DNA from: Coxiellaceae bacterium
GTDB taxonomy: Bacteria; Pseudomonadota; Gammaproteobacteria; Comchoanobacterales; Comchoanobacteraceae
Length of the DNA stretch: 64,000 bases
Assembly: GCA_902603055.1 (NCBI GenBank)
Contig: CACKTD010000002.1
Location: forward strand, 62,001 to 126,000
Reading direction: 5' to 3'
The notes below the pieces were generated by a model. That model did no database searches, was not told the origin of the DNA, and saw only the letters and a list, made by a program, of their open reading frames with translations. Shown here piece by piece: positions 21,204-29,528 of the stretch (its first letter is position 1; each line of letters opens with the position of its first letter). The position numbers were made by a program, and so were the translations under genes.

Positions 21204-23303
21204 TTATTTTACTGAATATATATTTTCAATACTGGTATTGCAAGTACTTTTATGACCTTGACCAAATAGACCAACTGTAGAAGTGAATTCATATGGTCTA
21301 ATTTCCCAAGTCTTTTTGCTCTTATTAGCAATTGCTTTATGAATAGTAAAGTTCGCATTTTTATTTTGTAACGAATTCGCAGGATCAGGTTGATGACTAT
21401 TAATGAAAACAACAGAGCCGTTTTGTTGTGAATATATATCTATTTGATCATATATTTTCTCTAGCGGTTTACCTGATATATTGCCAGAAACTTCATCTAA
21501 AATAATAACACCAGCTTTATCAATATTACGTAAATCAAGCTTATTAGCTAATTCTGGTAAGCGGAGTTTCATTAAGAATGTAATGAATGATAGACGTTGC
21601 TTTTGTCCAACAGAATAGTCTTTTGAAAGTTTAAATTCGTCCCTTTTACCTTCTCTTTTTATTTCATAATCTAATAATTTTTTGATACGATCTAGTGTGT
21701 CACCAGAGTCATTTTGAAATAACAAGTTTACTAATTTAAGCATATGGTTAATTATAATTTTTCTTTGTTCTTGACTATAGTGATTTCTCTCCTGATGTCC
21801 TAGCCCTCCACCATAGAATCCATCAAACAGTGGAGTGTCCATTAGTAGGTATTCACCAAGGGTTAAATCAGCATCAATAATTATATCTTGAGCAGTTGAA
21901 CCGCAAAATATAGTATTTCCAGGTTTAGAGACAGAAACACCATTAAAAGTTTTAGTTCCAAGTAAAATTTCTGCTAAGGTACTTTTTCCTGAACCACTGG
22001 GGGTATATAAGAAATGTATACCTTGTTTAAACGTAAGTTTTTTTGATGCTAGAAAGGTACTGTCTAGATGTTCATCTGGTGATGCCTTAGTTGCATCTAT
22101 AATAACTTGTTCTGTATTTGTATCATAAACTGGATTTACTGATTTCCCAGATAGAATAGATTCTGCACCATAAATAAACATCATTTTGCTAACCATATTG
22201 CCTTTTGTGCTAGCAACAGCCATAGCTGTGTGGTATTCGTTAATTCTAAATGCGTTTTTAAAGAAGATAATCAATGCATCAGCTGTCATTGTTAAGGTAC
22301 TTACAGACCATTTAGCAACAACTGCTAGCGGTGCTAAAAGAACAAGTATTCCTTCAGTTGCCATATCTGATGCAGTAGAATTTACTAAATCAAATGGGTA
22401 TTTTTCATTATAATAAATTAATTTATTATAAAGGAATTCCTCAATTTTTTTTCTTGTAACTTTTAGGGTGCTTTTTTGAAAATCTGGTCTAAATCTATGC
22501 TCAGGATTTCTAGTATTACCAATTTCCTGCTGAACTTCAGCTTTTGAGGTTTCCGCTGCTTCAGAAAGTGGTCTAAATTTCTCAGCAATATAACCTAAAG
22601 TACATACAACAACTGCTGCAATGAAAAAACATACTCCAAGCAGAGCAGGTGAGATAGAATAGATAATTGCACTAATTGCTGCGATTTGTATTGTTGAATA
22701 AAATATTGTTATTCCAACCTCAAAATAAGTTCGAGTTGCCTCACCAGCAATATTAGTAATAAGTACTTCAGGTGATGTAGTTTTAATATCTTTTTTTTCT
22801 GATTGTGCAATAAGAGCATTCTGGTTTCCAATAATCTTTATTAATTTATCACTGATTTCTGCATTCCATTCTGTCGATGTCAATTTAACACTATTTTTCC
22901 ATGTCTCTTCGCAATATTTTTGGGCAAGGAAATAGGTCAATAATGTTGCTGATGAAATTAAAACAGGCATTAAGCTACTACCAGCAGTGATTAACTGTAT
23001 TACAGCACCGATCTCTAAAACAAAAAAGTACGAACATGCAGCGCTTGCAATGATGAGCAAAAACACGATAGCCATTCCAATCCATCTTTGTACAAGCTTT
23101 TGCCAGTCAATTTCATCATTATTTGCAGAATCTTCTAATGTTGGTAGCCAATAAACTTTAAAAGCATCTGTTACGAAATTGTATCGTTTGAGAAACTCGT
23201 TTAATTGTCTTTTCTCATCATTTGAGGTTAAATTCTCATCGATAAATTTCTTTGATTCAAGAAACTCGTTCGATTGTGGATCTTCTGGTTGAGTATTTGG
23301 CAT
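21204..23303 (-). CDS. Single-chain ABC transporter, permease-ATPase fusion (YddA/SbmA-like)
   Basis: The 699-residue protein combines a membrane domain and an ATPase domain. Hydrophobic segments lie near 72-100, 105-127, 195-240 and 312-348. The ATPase has Walker A PSGSGKST (435-442), a degenerate signature YSVGQKQR (563-570), Walker B VIILDEV (599-605) and an SHQ switch histidine near 636. The 50-residue polar N-terminus and the architecture resemble the ABC_membrane_2 group (YddA, BacA-related, peroxisomal ABCD). Substrates in that group include peptides, B12 and fatty acyl-CoA, so none can be named here. A TATAAT ends one base before the ATG and there is no Shine-Dalgarno. It is divergent from nhaA. 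Confidence 0.75.
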   Translation of the reverse strand: MPNTQPEDPQSNEFLESKKFIDENLTSNDEKRQLNEFLKRYNFVTDAFKVYWLPTLEDSANNDEIDWQKLVQRWIGMAIVFLLIIASAACSYFFVLEIGAVIQLITAGSSLMPVLISSATLLTYFLAQKYCEETWKNSVKLTSTEWNAEISDKLIKIIGNQNALIAQSEKKDIKTTSPEVLITNIAGEATRTYFEVGITIFYSTIQIAAISAIIYSISPALLGVCFFIAAVVVCTLGYIAEKFRPLSEAAETSKAEVQQEIGNTRNPEHRFRPDFQKSTLKVTRKKIEEFLYNKLIYYNEKYPFDLVNSTASDMATEGILVLLAPLAVVAKWSVSTLTMTADALIIFFKNAFRINEYHTAMAVASTKGNMVSKMMFIYGAESILSGKSVNPVYDTNTEQVIIDATKASPDEHLDSTFLASKKLTFKQGIHFLYTPSGSGKSTLAEILLGTKTFNGVSVSKPGNTIFCGSTAQDIIIDADLTLGEYLLMDTPLFDGFYGGGLGHQERNHYSQEQRKIIINHMLKLVNLLFQNDSGDTLDRIKKLLDYEIKREGKRDEFKLSKDYSVGQKQRLSFITFLMKLRLPELANKLDLRNIDKAGVIILDEVSGNISGKPLEKIYDQIDIYSQQNGSVVFINSHQPDPANSLQNKNANFTIHKAIANKSKKTWEIRPYEFTSTVGLFGQGHKSTCNTSIENIYSVK

Positions 23304-23388
23304 AATTATAGTTTTACCAATGATTTAGCGAGATTACTGTTCACAATTCTAATTTAACCTAACACGTAAAAATAAGCAAGGATTCTTT

Positions 23389-23417
23389 ATGACAAATTAG
23401 ATATTCTTAACTATTAT
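23389..23417 (+). promoter_or_regulatory. Predicted nhaA promoter
   Basis: ATGACA at 23389-23394 (5/6 to consensus) and TATTAT at 23412-23417 (5/6) have an ideal 17-base spacer. The predicted transcription start coincides with the nhaA ATG at 23424, and no Shine-Dalgarno is present, so the transcript may be leaderless. Confidence 0.5.
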
Positions 23418-23423
23418 TAATCT

Positions 23424-24644
23424 ATGCAGAATATCAGCACATATGTAAAAAGAATTTTCTCCTTGGATATGTTTACCAAATCTGGATACTTAATGATTGC
23501 TGGCGCTATTTTAGCATTTATTTTCAATAATAATAAATATTTGAATTTATATTACATGGCTGTTGAGCAAACACCCATTGCCATACAGATTGGTACATTT
23601 AAATTTGAAAAAATATTTTTAGTTTGGTTAAACGAAGGTTTAATGGTTATATTTTTCTTTTTAATTGGACTTGAAATAAAACATGCAGTAGATGAAGGTG
23701 ACCTATCTGATTTAAAAAGTTCAATGTTTCCCGTTATTGCTGCTGTGGGTGGTATGTTGATTCCCGCAGCATCATTTATCTTTATTAATCTGTATAACCC
23801 AGTTTACTTAAAAGGTTGGGCTATTCCAATGGCAACAGATATTGCTTTTTCACTTGCAATTTTGGCGATGGTATCAAGCCCACTTCCCAAGGAGCTACGT
23901 TTATTTTTAACAACATTAGCTATTATTGATGATATTGGTGCGATTTTAGTTATAGGCCTATTTTATACAAAACATATCTCTGTGTTTTGGATATTTTGTT
24001 CATTGATAGTTGTCGGTATCCTAGTGTTACACCGATACAAAAAAATCAACAAAATTAGTCGATATATATTTTGGGGAACTGTTTTATGGTATTGTACTTT
24101 ATATTCTGGATTCCATGCTACATTAACTGGAGTTTTATTAGCCTTAATTCTTCCCAATTCAACTAAAGATAATAAAATGACTATTCTCAAAATGGAAAAG
24201 AATCTAAGTTATTGGGTTTATTATTATATTCTGCCTATTTTTGCATTTTTTAATTCTGGCTTTAAAGTAGTTGAAATTCATCAGGGTGATTTATTTAATA
24301 CGTGTACAGTGGGTATTGTTTTAGGTTTGTTGGTTGGGAAGCCTTTAGGTGTTGTAATATTTACGTGGATGGGTAATTATTTGAGTCTTTTAAATATTCC
24401 AAAAAACATAACATGGAAAATGTTATGGGGTGTCGGGTTTCTTACAGGTATTGGTTTTACTATGAGTTTATTTATTGCAACATTATCCTTTTATAGTAAC
24501 CATATCATTTTAGTATACGCAAAAATTGGTATTTTATTTGGATCAATATTCTCTGCTATAATAGGTTTTTACTTATTATCAACCATACGAGGAGAATATT
24601 ATGGAAATCAGGTTAAGCACCAATCAGTCCGCACCAAAGTTTAA
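23424..24644 (+). CDS. nhaA: Na+/H+ antiporter NhaA
   Basis: NhaA exchanges internal sodium or lithium for external protons across the inner membrane. The 406-residue protein has about twelve helices and the diagnostic FFFLIGLEIK, ATDIAFSLAILA and TLAIIDDIGAIL segments; the adjacent aspartates in the last are the ion-binding pair (Asp163/164 in E. coli). GIGFTMSLF near the C-terminus is also typical. Its 3' end overlaps bcp by 44 bases in another frame. Confidence 0.97.
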   Translation: MQNISTYVKRIFSLDMFTKSGYLMIAGAILAFIFNNNKYLNLYYMAVEQTPIAIQIGTFKFEKIFLVWLNEGLMVIFFFLIGLEIKHAVDEGDLSDLKSSMFPVIAAVGGMLIPAASFIFINLYNPVYLKGWAIPMATDIAFSLAILAMVSSPLPKELRLFLTTLAIIDDIGAILVIGLFYTKHISVFWIFCSLIVVGILVLHRYKKINKISRYIFWGTVLWYCTLYSGFHATLTGVLLALILPNSTKDNKMTILKMEKNLSYWVYYYILPIFAFFNSGFKVVEIHQGDLFNTCTVGIVLGLLVGKPLGVVIFTWMGNYLSLLNIPKNITWKMLWGVGFLTGIGFTMSLFIATLSFYSNHIILVYAKIGILFGSIFSAIIGFYLLSTIRGEYYGNQVKHQSVRTKV

Positions 24645-25074
24645 AGTTGAAACACAACTAGGTATGTGTGATTCCGAAGAATATTTTAACGATAGATGTA
24701 TCTTGTTTTTTTACCCTCGAGATAATACATCTGGTTGCACGATAGAAAATAATGATTTTAAGTGTTTATACGATAAATTTAAGGCATTGGGTGTTGAGGT
24801 GATTGGTATATCAAGAGATTCCTTAAAATCACATATTAATTTTGCTAAAAAGCATGAGTTGCCATTTCATCTAATCCCAGACCCAAGTGAAACAATATGC
24901 GAACAATATGGTGTTATGGTTGAAAAAAATATGTATGGAAAAAAATGCAGAGGCATTGAGCGTTCAACATTTTATATTAAAAATGGTAAGATTCAAGATT
25001 TATGGAGAAAAGTAACTGTTGATGGTCATGCTGAAAGTATATTAAATCACCTTAGTCAGGAAAACATTACATAA
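24601..25074 (+). CDS. bcp: Peroxiredoxin Bcp/PrxQ (thioredoxin-dependent thiol peroxidase)
   Basis: Bcp reduces hydrogen peroxide and organic hydroperoxides using thiols. The 157 residues have the thioredoxin-fold FYPRDNTSGCTIE motif with the peroxidatic cysteine at 46. The usual resolving cysteine five residues later is Asn51 here; Cys55 is the nearest candidate, so the mechanism may differ from that of E. coli Bcp. AGGAG eight bases before the ATG fixes the start, which makes the gene overlap nhaA by 44 bases. Its end overlaps bolA by eight bases, tail to tail. Confidence 0.94.
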   Translation: MEIRLSTNQSAPKFKVETQLGMCDSEEYFNDRCILFFYPRDNTSGCTIENNDFKCLYDKFKALGVEVIGISRDSLKSHINFAKKHELPFHLIPDPSETICEQYGVMVEKNMYGKKCRGIERSTFYIKNGKIQDLWRKVTVDGHAESILNHLSQENIT

Positions 25075-25318
25075 CTTTTATTCGTATAGCGTGGAGATTT
25101 TTGCTAACGTGAGTGCCCAGTGCATTATAAATTTTTCTATGTTGTTGTAGTCGATTTAGATTTGATAGCTCTTTTGATTGTATCTTAATTGTAATGTGTA
25201 ATTTATCAGCTGTTGCCTCACGATGCCCAATATGAAGATGACTGTCATCAATAATTTCTAAATGCTCAATATCCATTGAATTACGAAGTTTTTCTGATAT
25301 TTGTTCTATGAGTTTCAT
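25067..25318 (-). CDS. bolA: BolA family protein
   Basis: BolA-type proteins pair with monothiol glutaredoxins to bind or deliver Fe-S clusters, and some act in morphology control. The 83 residues contain the family core HLEIIDDSHLHIGH, where histidines are candidate cluster ligands, and the C-terminal RLQQHRKIYNALG helix-turn. It overlaps the upstream yciB by four bases, forming a short minus-strand operon. Confidence 0.9.
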   Translation of the reverse strand: MKLIEQISEKLRNSMDIEHLEIIDDSHLHIGHREATADKLHITIKIQSKELSNLNRLQQHRKIYNALGTHVSKNLHAIRIKVM

Positions 25319-25851
25319 TGTACGCTATTTGCATTTTGACTAATGTAAATAGCTACAAATACAGAGAAAACAACAGATGATGCTAGCAACCCAAATGTTT
25401 TAAAGTTTACCCAGCTTGCCTCTGATAAGTAACAAAAAATTACTAAATTTAAGAGCCCCATGATTGTAGAGTAAGCTATTGTCATGTAGTCAATATCAAA
25501 CCATGACTTTTCAGACATATCGATTTTGTTATCTTGGAGCATTAAAAAAGTAGCTGGTTTATCATTTAAAATTAGATTCACAATCATACCAACAGCCAAT
25601 AGCCAGAAAATGATAGTTACTTTTAGTTTAATGAAAATTGGATTTTGGAATAATAATGTGGCCGTACCAAATATCCAGATGAATGACAATGTTATGACGT
25701 CGGATGTTCGTATTTGCTTGGAAAGTATCCAAGTAAGCGGTATTGAAACAACACTTGATATCATCAATGCTTTTGTAGCAACGTAGATATTAAAAAGTTG
25801 ATAACTAACAAAAAAAATAATTAAAGGTAAAATATGTAAAATGGTATTCAT
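25315..25851 (-). CDS. yciB: Inner membrane septation protein YciB (IspZ family)
   Basis: YciB is an inner-membrane protein that interacts with cell elongation and division factors and affects envelope integrity. The 178 residues have about five or six hydrophobic segments and the family landmarks FFVSYQLFNIYVATKALM near the N-terminus, KPATFLML in the middle, and SEASWVNFKTFG near the C-terminus. It heads a two-gene unit with bolA. Confidence 0.93.
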   Translation of the reverse strand: MNTILHILPLIIFFVSYQLFNIYVATKALMISSVVSIPLTWILSKQIRTSDVITLSFIWIFGTATLLFQNPIFIKLKVTIIFWLLAVGMIVNLILNDKPATFLMLQDNKIDMSEKSWFDIDYMTIAYSTIMGLLNLVIFCYLSEASWVNFKTFGLLASSVVFSVFVAIYISQNANSVQ

Positions 25852-25916
25852 GGTAAAAAAAATATATAGTTAACAAAGTACATTTATACATATATCAAAA
25901 TTCAGGATTATCAGCA

Positions 25917-26537
25917 ATGAAAATTATTGAAGTAAACCAATATCATCCATCTGTATCGCAGATGCAAATTGTAATATCTGCATTAGAAAAAGGGCAAATA
26001 GTGATCTTGCCAACAGATACATTTTATTGTGCATGTTGCATACCTAAGAATAACGATGCGTTGACGATGATCACAAAACTTCAAGCTGCTATCTCAAAAG
26101 AACGCCCTTTAACATTTCTTTGCAAAGATATATCACAAGCGAGCGAACTTATGTCTGTTGAGAATATGCATTATAGGATTATGAATTCTGTTGTACCTGC
26201 TGCAGTAACATTTTTATTGCCAGCCAAGCCTACAACATTAAAACGTCTAAAAATGTCACGAAGGACTGAAATTGGTATTCGTATACCTAAGCATAATCTT
26301 ATTCATACGATACTTGAGCAGCTAGAATTGCCTTTATTAGTGCAAAGTTTAGAATCAATACACGATGATGATTACATCGATCAAATTGCGCCATTTATTT
26401 CATATTGGTTAAAGGTTTATTATGGTTGCAGCAATCAGGTATCCTCTATCATTGATTTAACTAATTTACCTCCCAAATTAATTCGATCAGGCCAGGACAT
26501 TGAAAAAATAAAACCTTTTATTGATTTACATAACTAA
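25917..26537 (+). CDS. yciO: YciO/YrdC-family protein (Sua5-like)
   Basis: The YrdC fold binds double-stranded RNA and nucleotides; TsaC/Sua5 members make threonylcarbamoyl-AMP for tRNA t6A synthesis, while YciO is a paralogue with less certain function. The 206-residue protein has GQIVILPTDTFYCACCIP near the N-terminus (the TDTxY substrate pocket) and SKERPLTFLCKD, the KRxxxxP-like region with S-K-E-R spacing. The overall pattern fits YciO better than TsaC. It is divergent from yciB. Confidence 0.85.
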   Translation: MKIIEVNQYHPSVSQMQIVISALEKGQIVILPTDTFYCACCIPKNNDALTMITKLQAAISKERPLTFLCKDISQASELMSVENMHYRIMNSVVPAAVTFLLPAKPTTLKRLKMSRRTEIGIRIPKHNLIHTILEQLELPLLVQSLESIHDDDYIDQIAPFISYWLKVYYGCSNQVSSIIDLTNLPPKLIRSGQDIEKIKPFIDLHN

Positions 26538-26599
26538 ATACCAAAACTTTTAATTGCAGTGATATTGATTAAAGATTATTATCAAAGCTGGGAGTTGTT

Positions 26600-27547
26600 A
26601 TGATCATGGAAAAGTACACATCTGCGCTTAAAGCAGTTACATCAATAGTTATTTTTGGCGCATCATTTTCTGGTTTAAATTTTCTGTTAATTTTTATGGG
26701 CTTTCCTCCGTTATTAATGTCCGGTTTTTATGGAATTAGCGCAAATGGAGTGACCATTTGTGTGGGTGTTTTTGTAGGCTTCATCAGTTGGATTTTATCT
26801 GAAAACTACAATCAATTTAATGATGAGATGATAGAAATTACATGGCGTTATTACTTTAAACAGTTATTTATATCGGTGATTTTTATCCTATTATCTACGG
26901 TACTAATTTCCTTTGTACTGCAAAATTTTGCGACACAACTACCTGTTATTCTATTTGGATTGTGTTGGATGCAGCTTGCTGTATTACTCTTGCTCAATAA
27001 TCGCTATTCTCAGGAACAGAGCTTTGATTATATCGATATGCTTGGCATTGTAATTATTGGGTGTGGATTAGGCTATGCAAATGTACAGTTTCTAAGCATA
27101 TTTTGGGGAATATCAGCAAATATATGGGAATCAGTCGTAATTAATGCTGTTGTAACCATTTTTTCTGTATTTTGTCTAAGTGATAATGAGGTAAATTTAC
27201 AACAAGGTTTCATGTTAGCCTATCACGCTGCTTTTTACGTTGGCTTATCACTGTTATATTTAGCTTTACCTGTATATTTTCCTATTTTGTCTATGGCTTC
27301 TTTTATAATTAGCCATAACATCTATAAAATACTATTCGTTAAAGATGAAGTATTTAAAACTAATGAAATTAAAAAAGATGAGGAAGCACCTTTGCCTAGT
27401 TATAAAATTGCTTATGACAAGAGTAACACTGATGCCCTAAAAGGTTTGACAGATAGTTTAAAAGAAGCACATGATCTAGGTCAAGACGGAGTGTATGTCA
27501 TGTTTACTTCTTCTTCTTCTTCTTCTTCTGTTTCGAATGAGAATTAA
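26600..27547 (+). CDS. Multi-pass membrane protein of unknown function with Ser-rich tail
   Basis: I do not recognise this 315-residue protein. Hydrophobic segments lie near 12-34, 48-66, 88-108, 110-132, 146-170, 178-194 and 205-243, followed by a polar C-terminal tail (about 250-315) ending in seven serines. The serines come from a TCT microsatellite whose other strand encodes the polylysine tail of tatB; the two genes overlap tail to tail by 44 bases. GGGAG upstream of the ATG supports the start. The length and tail suggest a lineage-specific protein. Confidence 0.75.
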   Translation: MIMEKYTSALKAVTSIVIFGASFSGLNFLLIFMGFPPLLMSGFYGISANGVTICVGVFVGFISWILSENYNQFNDEMIEITWRYYFKQLFISVIFILLSTVLISFVLQNFATQLPVILFGLCWMQLAVLLLLNNRYSQEQSFDYIDMLGIVIIGCGLGYANVQFLSIFWGISANIWESVVINAVVTIFSVFCLSDNEVNLQQGFMLAYHAAFYVGLSLLYLALPVYFPILSMASFIISHNIYKILFVKDEVFKTNEIKKDEEAPLPSYKIAYDKSNTDALKGLTDSLKEAHDLGQDGVYVMFTSSSSSSSVSNEN

Positions 27548-27716
27548 TTTGCTCTAATTCTAGACATGCTGTTGTTTGTTTTTCAGCTTTTAGAATCCAA
27601 CTGCTTACATAGTTATATACTGACTTCAATCCTTTTATGAGTGCAAGTAGCTGTTTAGGACTTAATAATACCATCCCCAAAAATACTAAAAATAGTACTT
27701 CACTTGTGGCGATCAT
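27504..27716 (-). CDS. tatB: Sec-independent translocase protein TatB
   Basis: TatB is the membrane-anchored partner of TatC that receives twin-arginine signal peptides. The 70-residue product is unusually short (E. coli 171). It keeps the N-terminal SEVLFLVFLGMVLLSPKQL helix with the conserved Glu near the start and the hinge proline, although the usual Gly-Pro is Ser-Pro, followed by an amphipathic helix. The protein ends in seven consecutive lysines from an AAG repeat. It overlaps tatA by 17 bases. It could be a second TatA-like subunit, but the hinge region fits TatB better. Confidence 0.75.
   Translation of the reverse strand: MIATSEVLFLVFLGMVLLSPKQLLALIKGLKSVYNYVSSWILKAEKQTTACLELEQINSHSKQKKKKKKK
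27507..27529. repeat. CTT/AAG trinucleotide microsatellite shared by two antisense genes
   Basis: Seven CTT units plus a partial one encode seven serines in the plus-strand membrane protein (read as TCT) and seven lysines in tatB (read as AAG). Replication slippage here would lengthen or shorten both proteins at once without a frameshift. Confidence 0.9.
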
Positions 27717-27858
27717 TCTTTCTACTCTTTTTATTTAAACTATCTTTAATACTGATAAATTCCATGACTGTCTTTTTTAGGTTTTTGGTGCCAAAAATAA
27801 CGATTGCAATCATTAGAATTAATAATAAAGACCATGGACTAATACTTGAAAATCCCAT
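27700..27858 (-). CDS. tatA: Sec-independent translocase protein TatA (short)
   Basis: TatA oligomerises to form the twin-arginine translocation pore. This 52-residue frame begins MGFSSISPWSLLLILMIAIV and continues into the hinge FGTKNL, matching the TatA pattern of a short membrane helix, an FGTKKL-type hinge and an amphipathic helix. It ends in a basic tail. The Shine-Dalgarno AAGGGG lies within the end of tatC, and the gene begins one base after the tatC stop and overlaps tatB by 17 bases. It is too short for standard ORF length cut-offs, so automated annotation might miss it. Confidence 0.9.
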   Translation of the reverse strand: MGFSSISPWSLLLILMIAIVIFGTKNLKKTVMEFISIKDSLNKKSRKNDRHK

Positions 27859-27859
27859 A

Positions 27860-28603
27860 CTAAATTCCCCTTAATTTACTGCTAGTATACCTTTTTGCAT
27901 GTATTGTTGCTATTAATATACCTAGTTCAAATAATACACACATAGGTAGTGCAATTAAAATTTGTGATATGACATCAGGCGGAGTAATAAACATAGCGAC
28001 TGAAAAATTTAAAATAATAACAATTGGACGATGTTCCCTTAATTGATTAATCGATAATATGTTTAATGAAGTTAAAATAAGGATCACTACAGGTATTTCA
28101 AATGCAACACCAAATGCAAAAATTGTATTAATAAAAAATATAAAATATTGATGAATATCTGGCATCAATGTAATTGAATCGGGGCCAGCCATAGTAAAGA
28201 AAAACATCATCATTGGAAATATAACCTTAAAAGCAAAGATGGTTCCTAAGTAAAATAGAATAGTTGCAGGCATAAAAAACAACCAAAATAAGCGGCGTTC
28301 TTCTTTTTTTAATCCATCTTTCATAAAAAGCCATAGTTGTAACATAAAAAAAGGAATACTTATATAAATTGATAAATATAAACAAAACAAGAGTGGCGTT
28401 AAAACAGGTGATATTATATTGGTAGCGATTATCTTGCCATTTAATGGCAGATGTTCAAATAGGGGTTGAATCATGGTTTTCATGATTATATTTGAATTAT
28501 AGAATGTTATAAATAATATCGTTATAAAAAATAACATTACATATATTAATCGTTGTCTAAGTGATGTAAATTGACTAACCCAGAATGAGTTTGACTGGCT
28601 CAT
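27860..28603 (-). CDS. tatC: Sec-independent translocase protein TatC
   Basis: TatC is the six-helix core receptor for twin-arginine signal peptides. The 247 residues have the N-terminal LRQRLIYVMLFF helix, the SPVLTPLLFCLYLSIYISIPFFMLQLW segment, the conserved FAFGVAFEIPVVI motif containing the TatC glutamate, and the ITPPDVISQ segment near the last helix. Its start shares one base with the L,D-transpeptidase stop. It precedes tatA and tatB, whereas the usual order is tatA-tatB-tatC. Confidence 0.96.
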   Translation of the reverse strand: MSQSNSFWVSQFTSLRQRLIYVMLFFITILFITFYNSNIIMKTMIQPLFEHLPLNGKIIATNIISPVLTPLLFCLYLSIYISIPFFMLQLWLFMKDGLKKEERRLFWLFFMPATILFYLGTIFAFKVIFPMMMFFFTMAGPDSITLMPDIHQYFIFFINTIFAFGVAFEIPVVILILTSLNILSINQLREHRPIVIILNFSVAMFITPPDVISQILIALPMCVLFELGILIATIHAKRYTSSKLRGI

Positions 28604-29508
28604 TAGTAACTCACCTTTTCAGGAATGCCAGTACTCTGCTTAATCACTTGTTTAACTTTTTTCCAATTTATTCTAAATGTTTTCCCACCACCATGTTGAT
28701 AAATGGCCTCTTCAATATCAATATAATTCAGTGGAGTACTTGGCCTATTTGTTTCAACTTTTGGTTGTGCTTCAAGATACATGACCCCATTTTTTACACC
28801 AATTTTAAATTTATGATTGATGATGGTTACGCGTTCACCAACTTCAACGGTTTCAAATACTTCCTCAACATCTCTATTATACATTCTTATACACCCTGAA
28901 CTTACATACTTTCCAATCGAGCTAGGGTTATTGTTGCCGTGAATTAAATATCCTCTGATACCTAGATACATTGCTCTAGTTCCCAGAGGGTTTTTAGGTC
29001 CTGGTGGAATAAAGTCAGGTAACTCCTTACCAGTTAGTTTTAAATGGTGTTCTTTAATTGACTTGGGCACATACCAAGTAGGGTACTCTTTTTTATTAAC
29101 AATAGAAGTTTCAGCACTTGGTGTTCTCCAACCAACCTTTCCCATAGATACTGGATAGGTCATAACTAAATTGCCATCTGAGGAAAAACGATATAATCGT
29201 AATTCAGTCATATTGATTACAATTCCTTTACGATATTCTGTAGGTGGTAATATAAACTGTTTTGGTATAATGACGGTATCATCTACTCTAATACGACCAA
29301 TATGAGGATTCGCCCTTTTTAATTCAATAATTCCAATATCATGTTCTACGGCTATTTTTGAGAAAGTATCTCCTCTTTTTGCAACAATTGTGTAGTTATA
29401 ACCAACCAAATCACTGCCATCAAGCATGAATGTTGTAGCAAAACCAGAAACTCCAAAAAGAGCAAAGCAATAAAAAATTACCCTAAAAATTGTAGAAATC
29501 CTTTTCAT
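28603..29508 (-). CDS. L,D-transpeptidase with LysM domain (ErfK/YbiS type)
   Basis: L,D-transpeptidases of this group make 3-3 peptidoglycan crosslinks or attach lipoproteins to peptidoglycan in the periplasm. The 301-residue protein has an N-terminal signal sequence (about 1-25), a LysM domain (about 38-83, with RGDTFSKIA), and a YkuD catalytic domain (about 94-229) with His190 in LIHGNN and nucleophile Cys206 in SSGCIRM. It is the first gene of a unit with tatC-tatA-tatB. A TATAAT lies seven bases upstream of the ATG and there is no Shine-Dalgarno, so the message may be leaderless. The divergent hydrolase gene starts only 20 bases away. Confidence 0.92.
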   Translation of the reverse strand: MKRISTIFRVIFYCFALFGVSGFATTFMLDGSDLVGYNYTIVAKRGDTFSKIAVEHDIGIIELKRANPHIGRIRVDDTVIIPKQFILPPTEYRKGIVINMTELRLYRFSSDGNLVMTYPVSMGKVGWRTPSAETSIVNKKEYPTWYVPKSIKEHHLKLTGKELPDFIPPGPKNPLGTRAMYLGIRGYLIHGNNNPSSIGKYVSSGCIRMYNRDVEEVFETVEVGERVTIINHKFKIGVKNGVMYLEAQPKVETNRPSTPLNYIDIEEAIYQHGGGKTFRINWKKVKQVIKQSTGIPEKVSY

Positions 29509-29515
29509 AAGTATT

Positions 29516-29521
29516 ATTATA
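29516..29521 (-). promoter_or_regulatory. -10 box of the L,D-transpeptidase-tat unit
   Basis: A perfect TATAAT on the minus strand ends seven bases before the start codon at 29508. The best -35 match, TTGTAA, is 19 bases upstream, so the promoter is tentative. It lies in the 20-base gap between two divergent genes. Confidence 0.4.
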
Positions 29522-29528
29522 GTTGAAT

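Noticed and set aside
28585-28899. Plus-strand frame opposite the L,D-transpeptidase
   Set aside because: Shadow; the opposite strand holds catalytic YkuD motifs.
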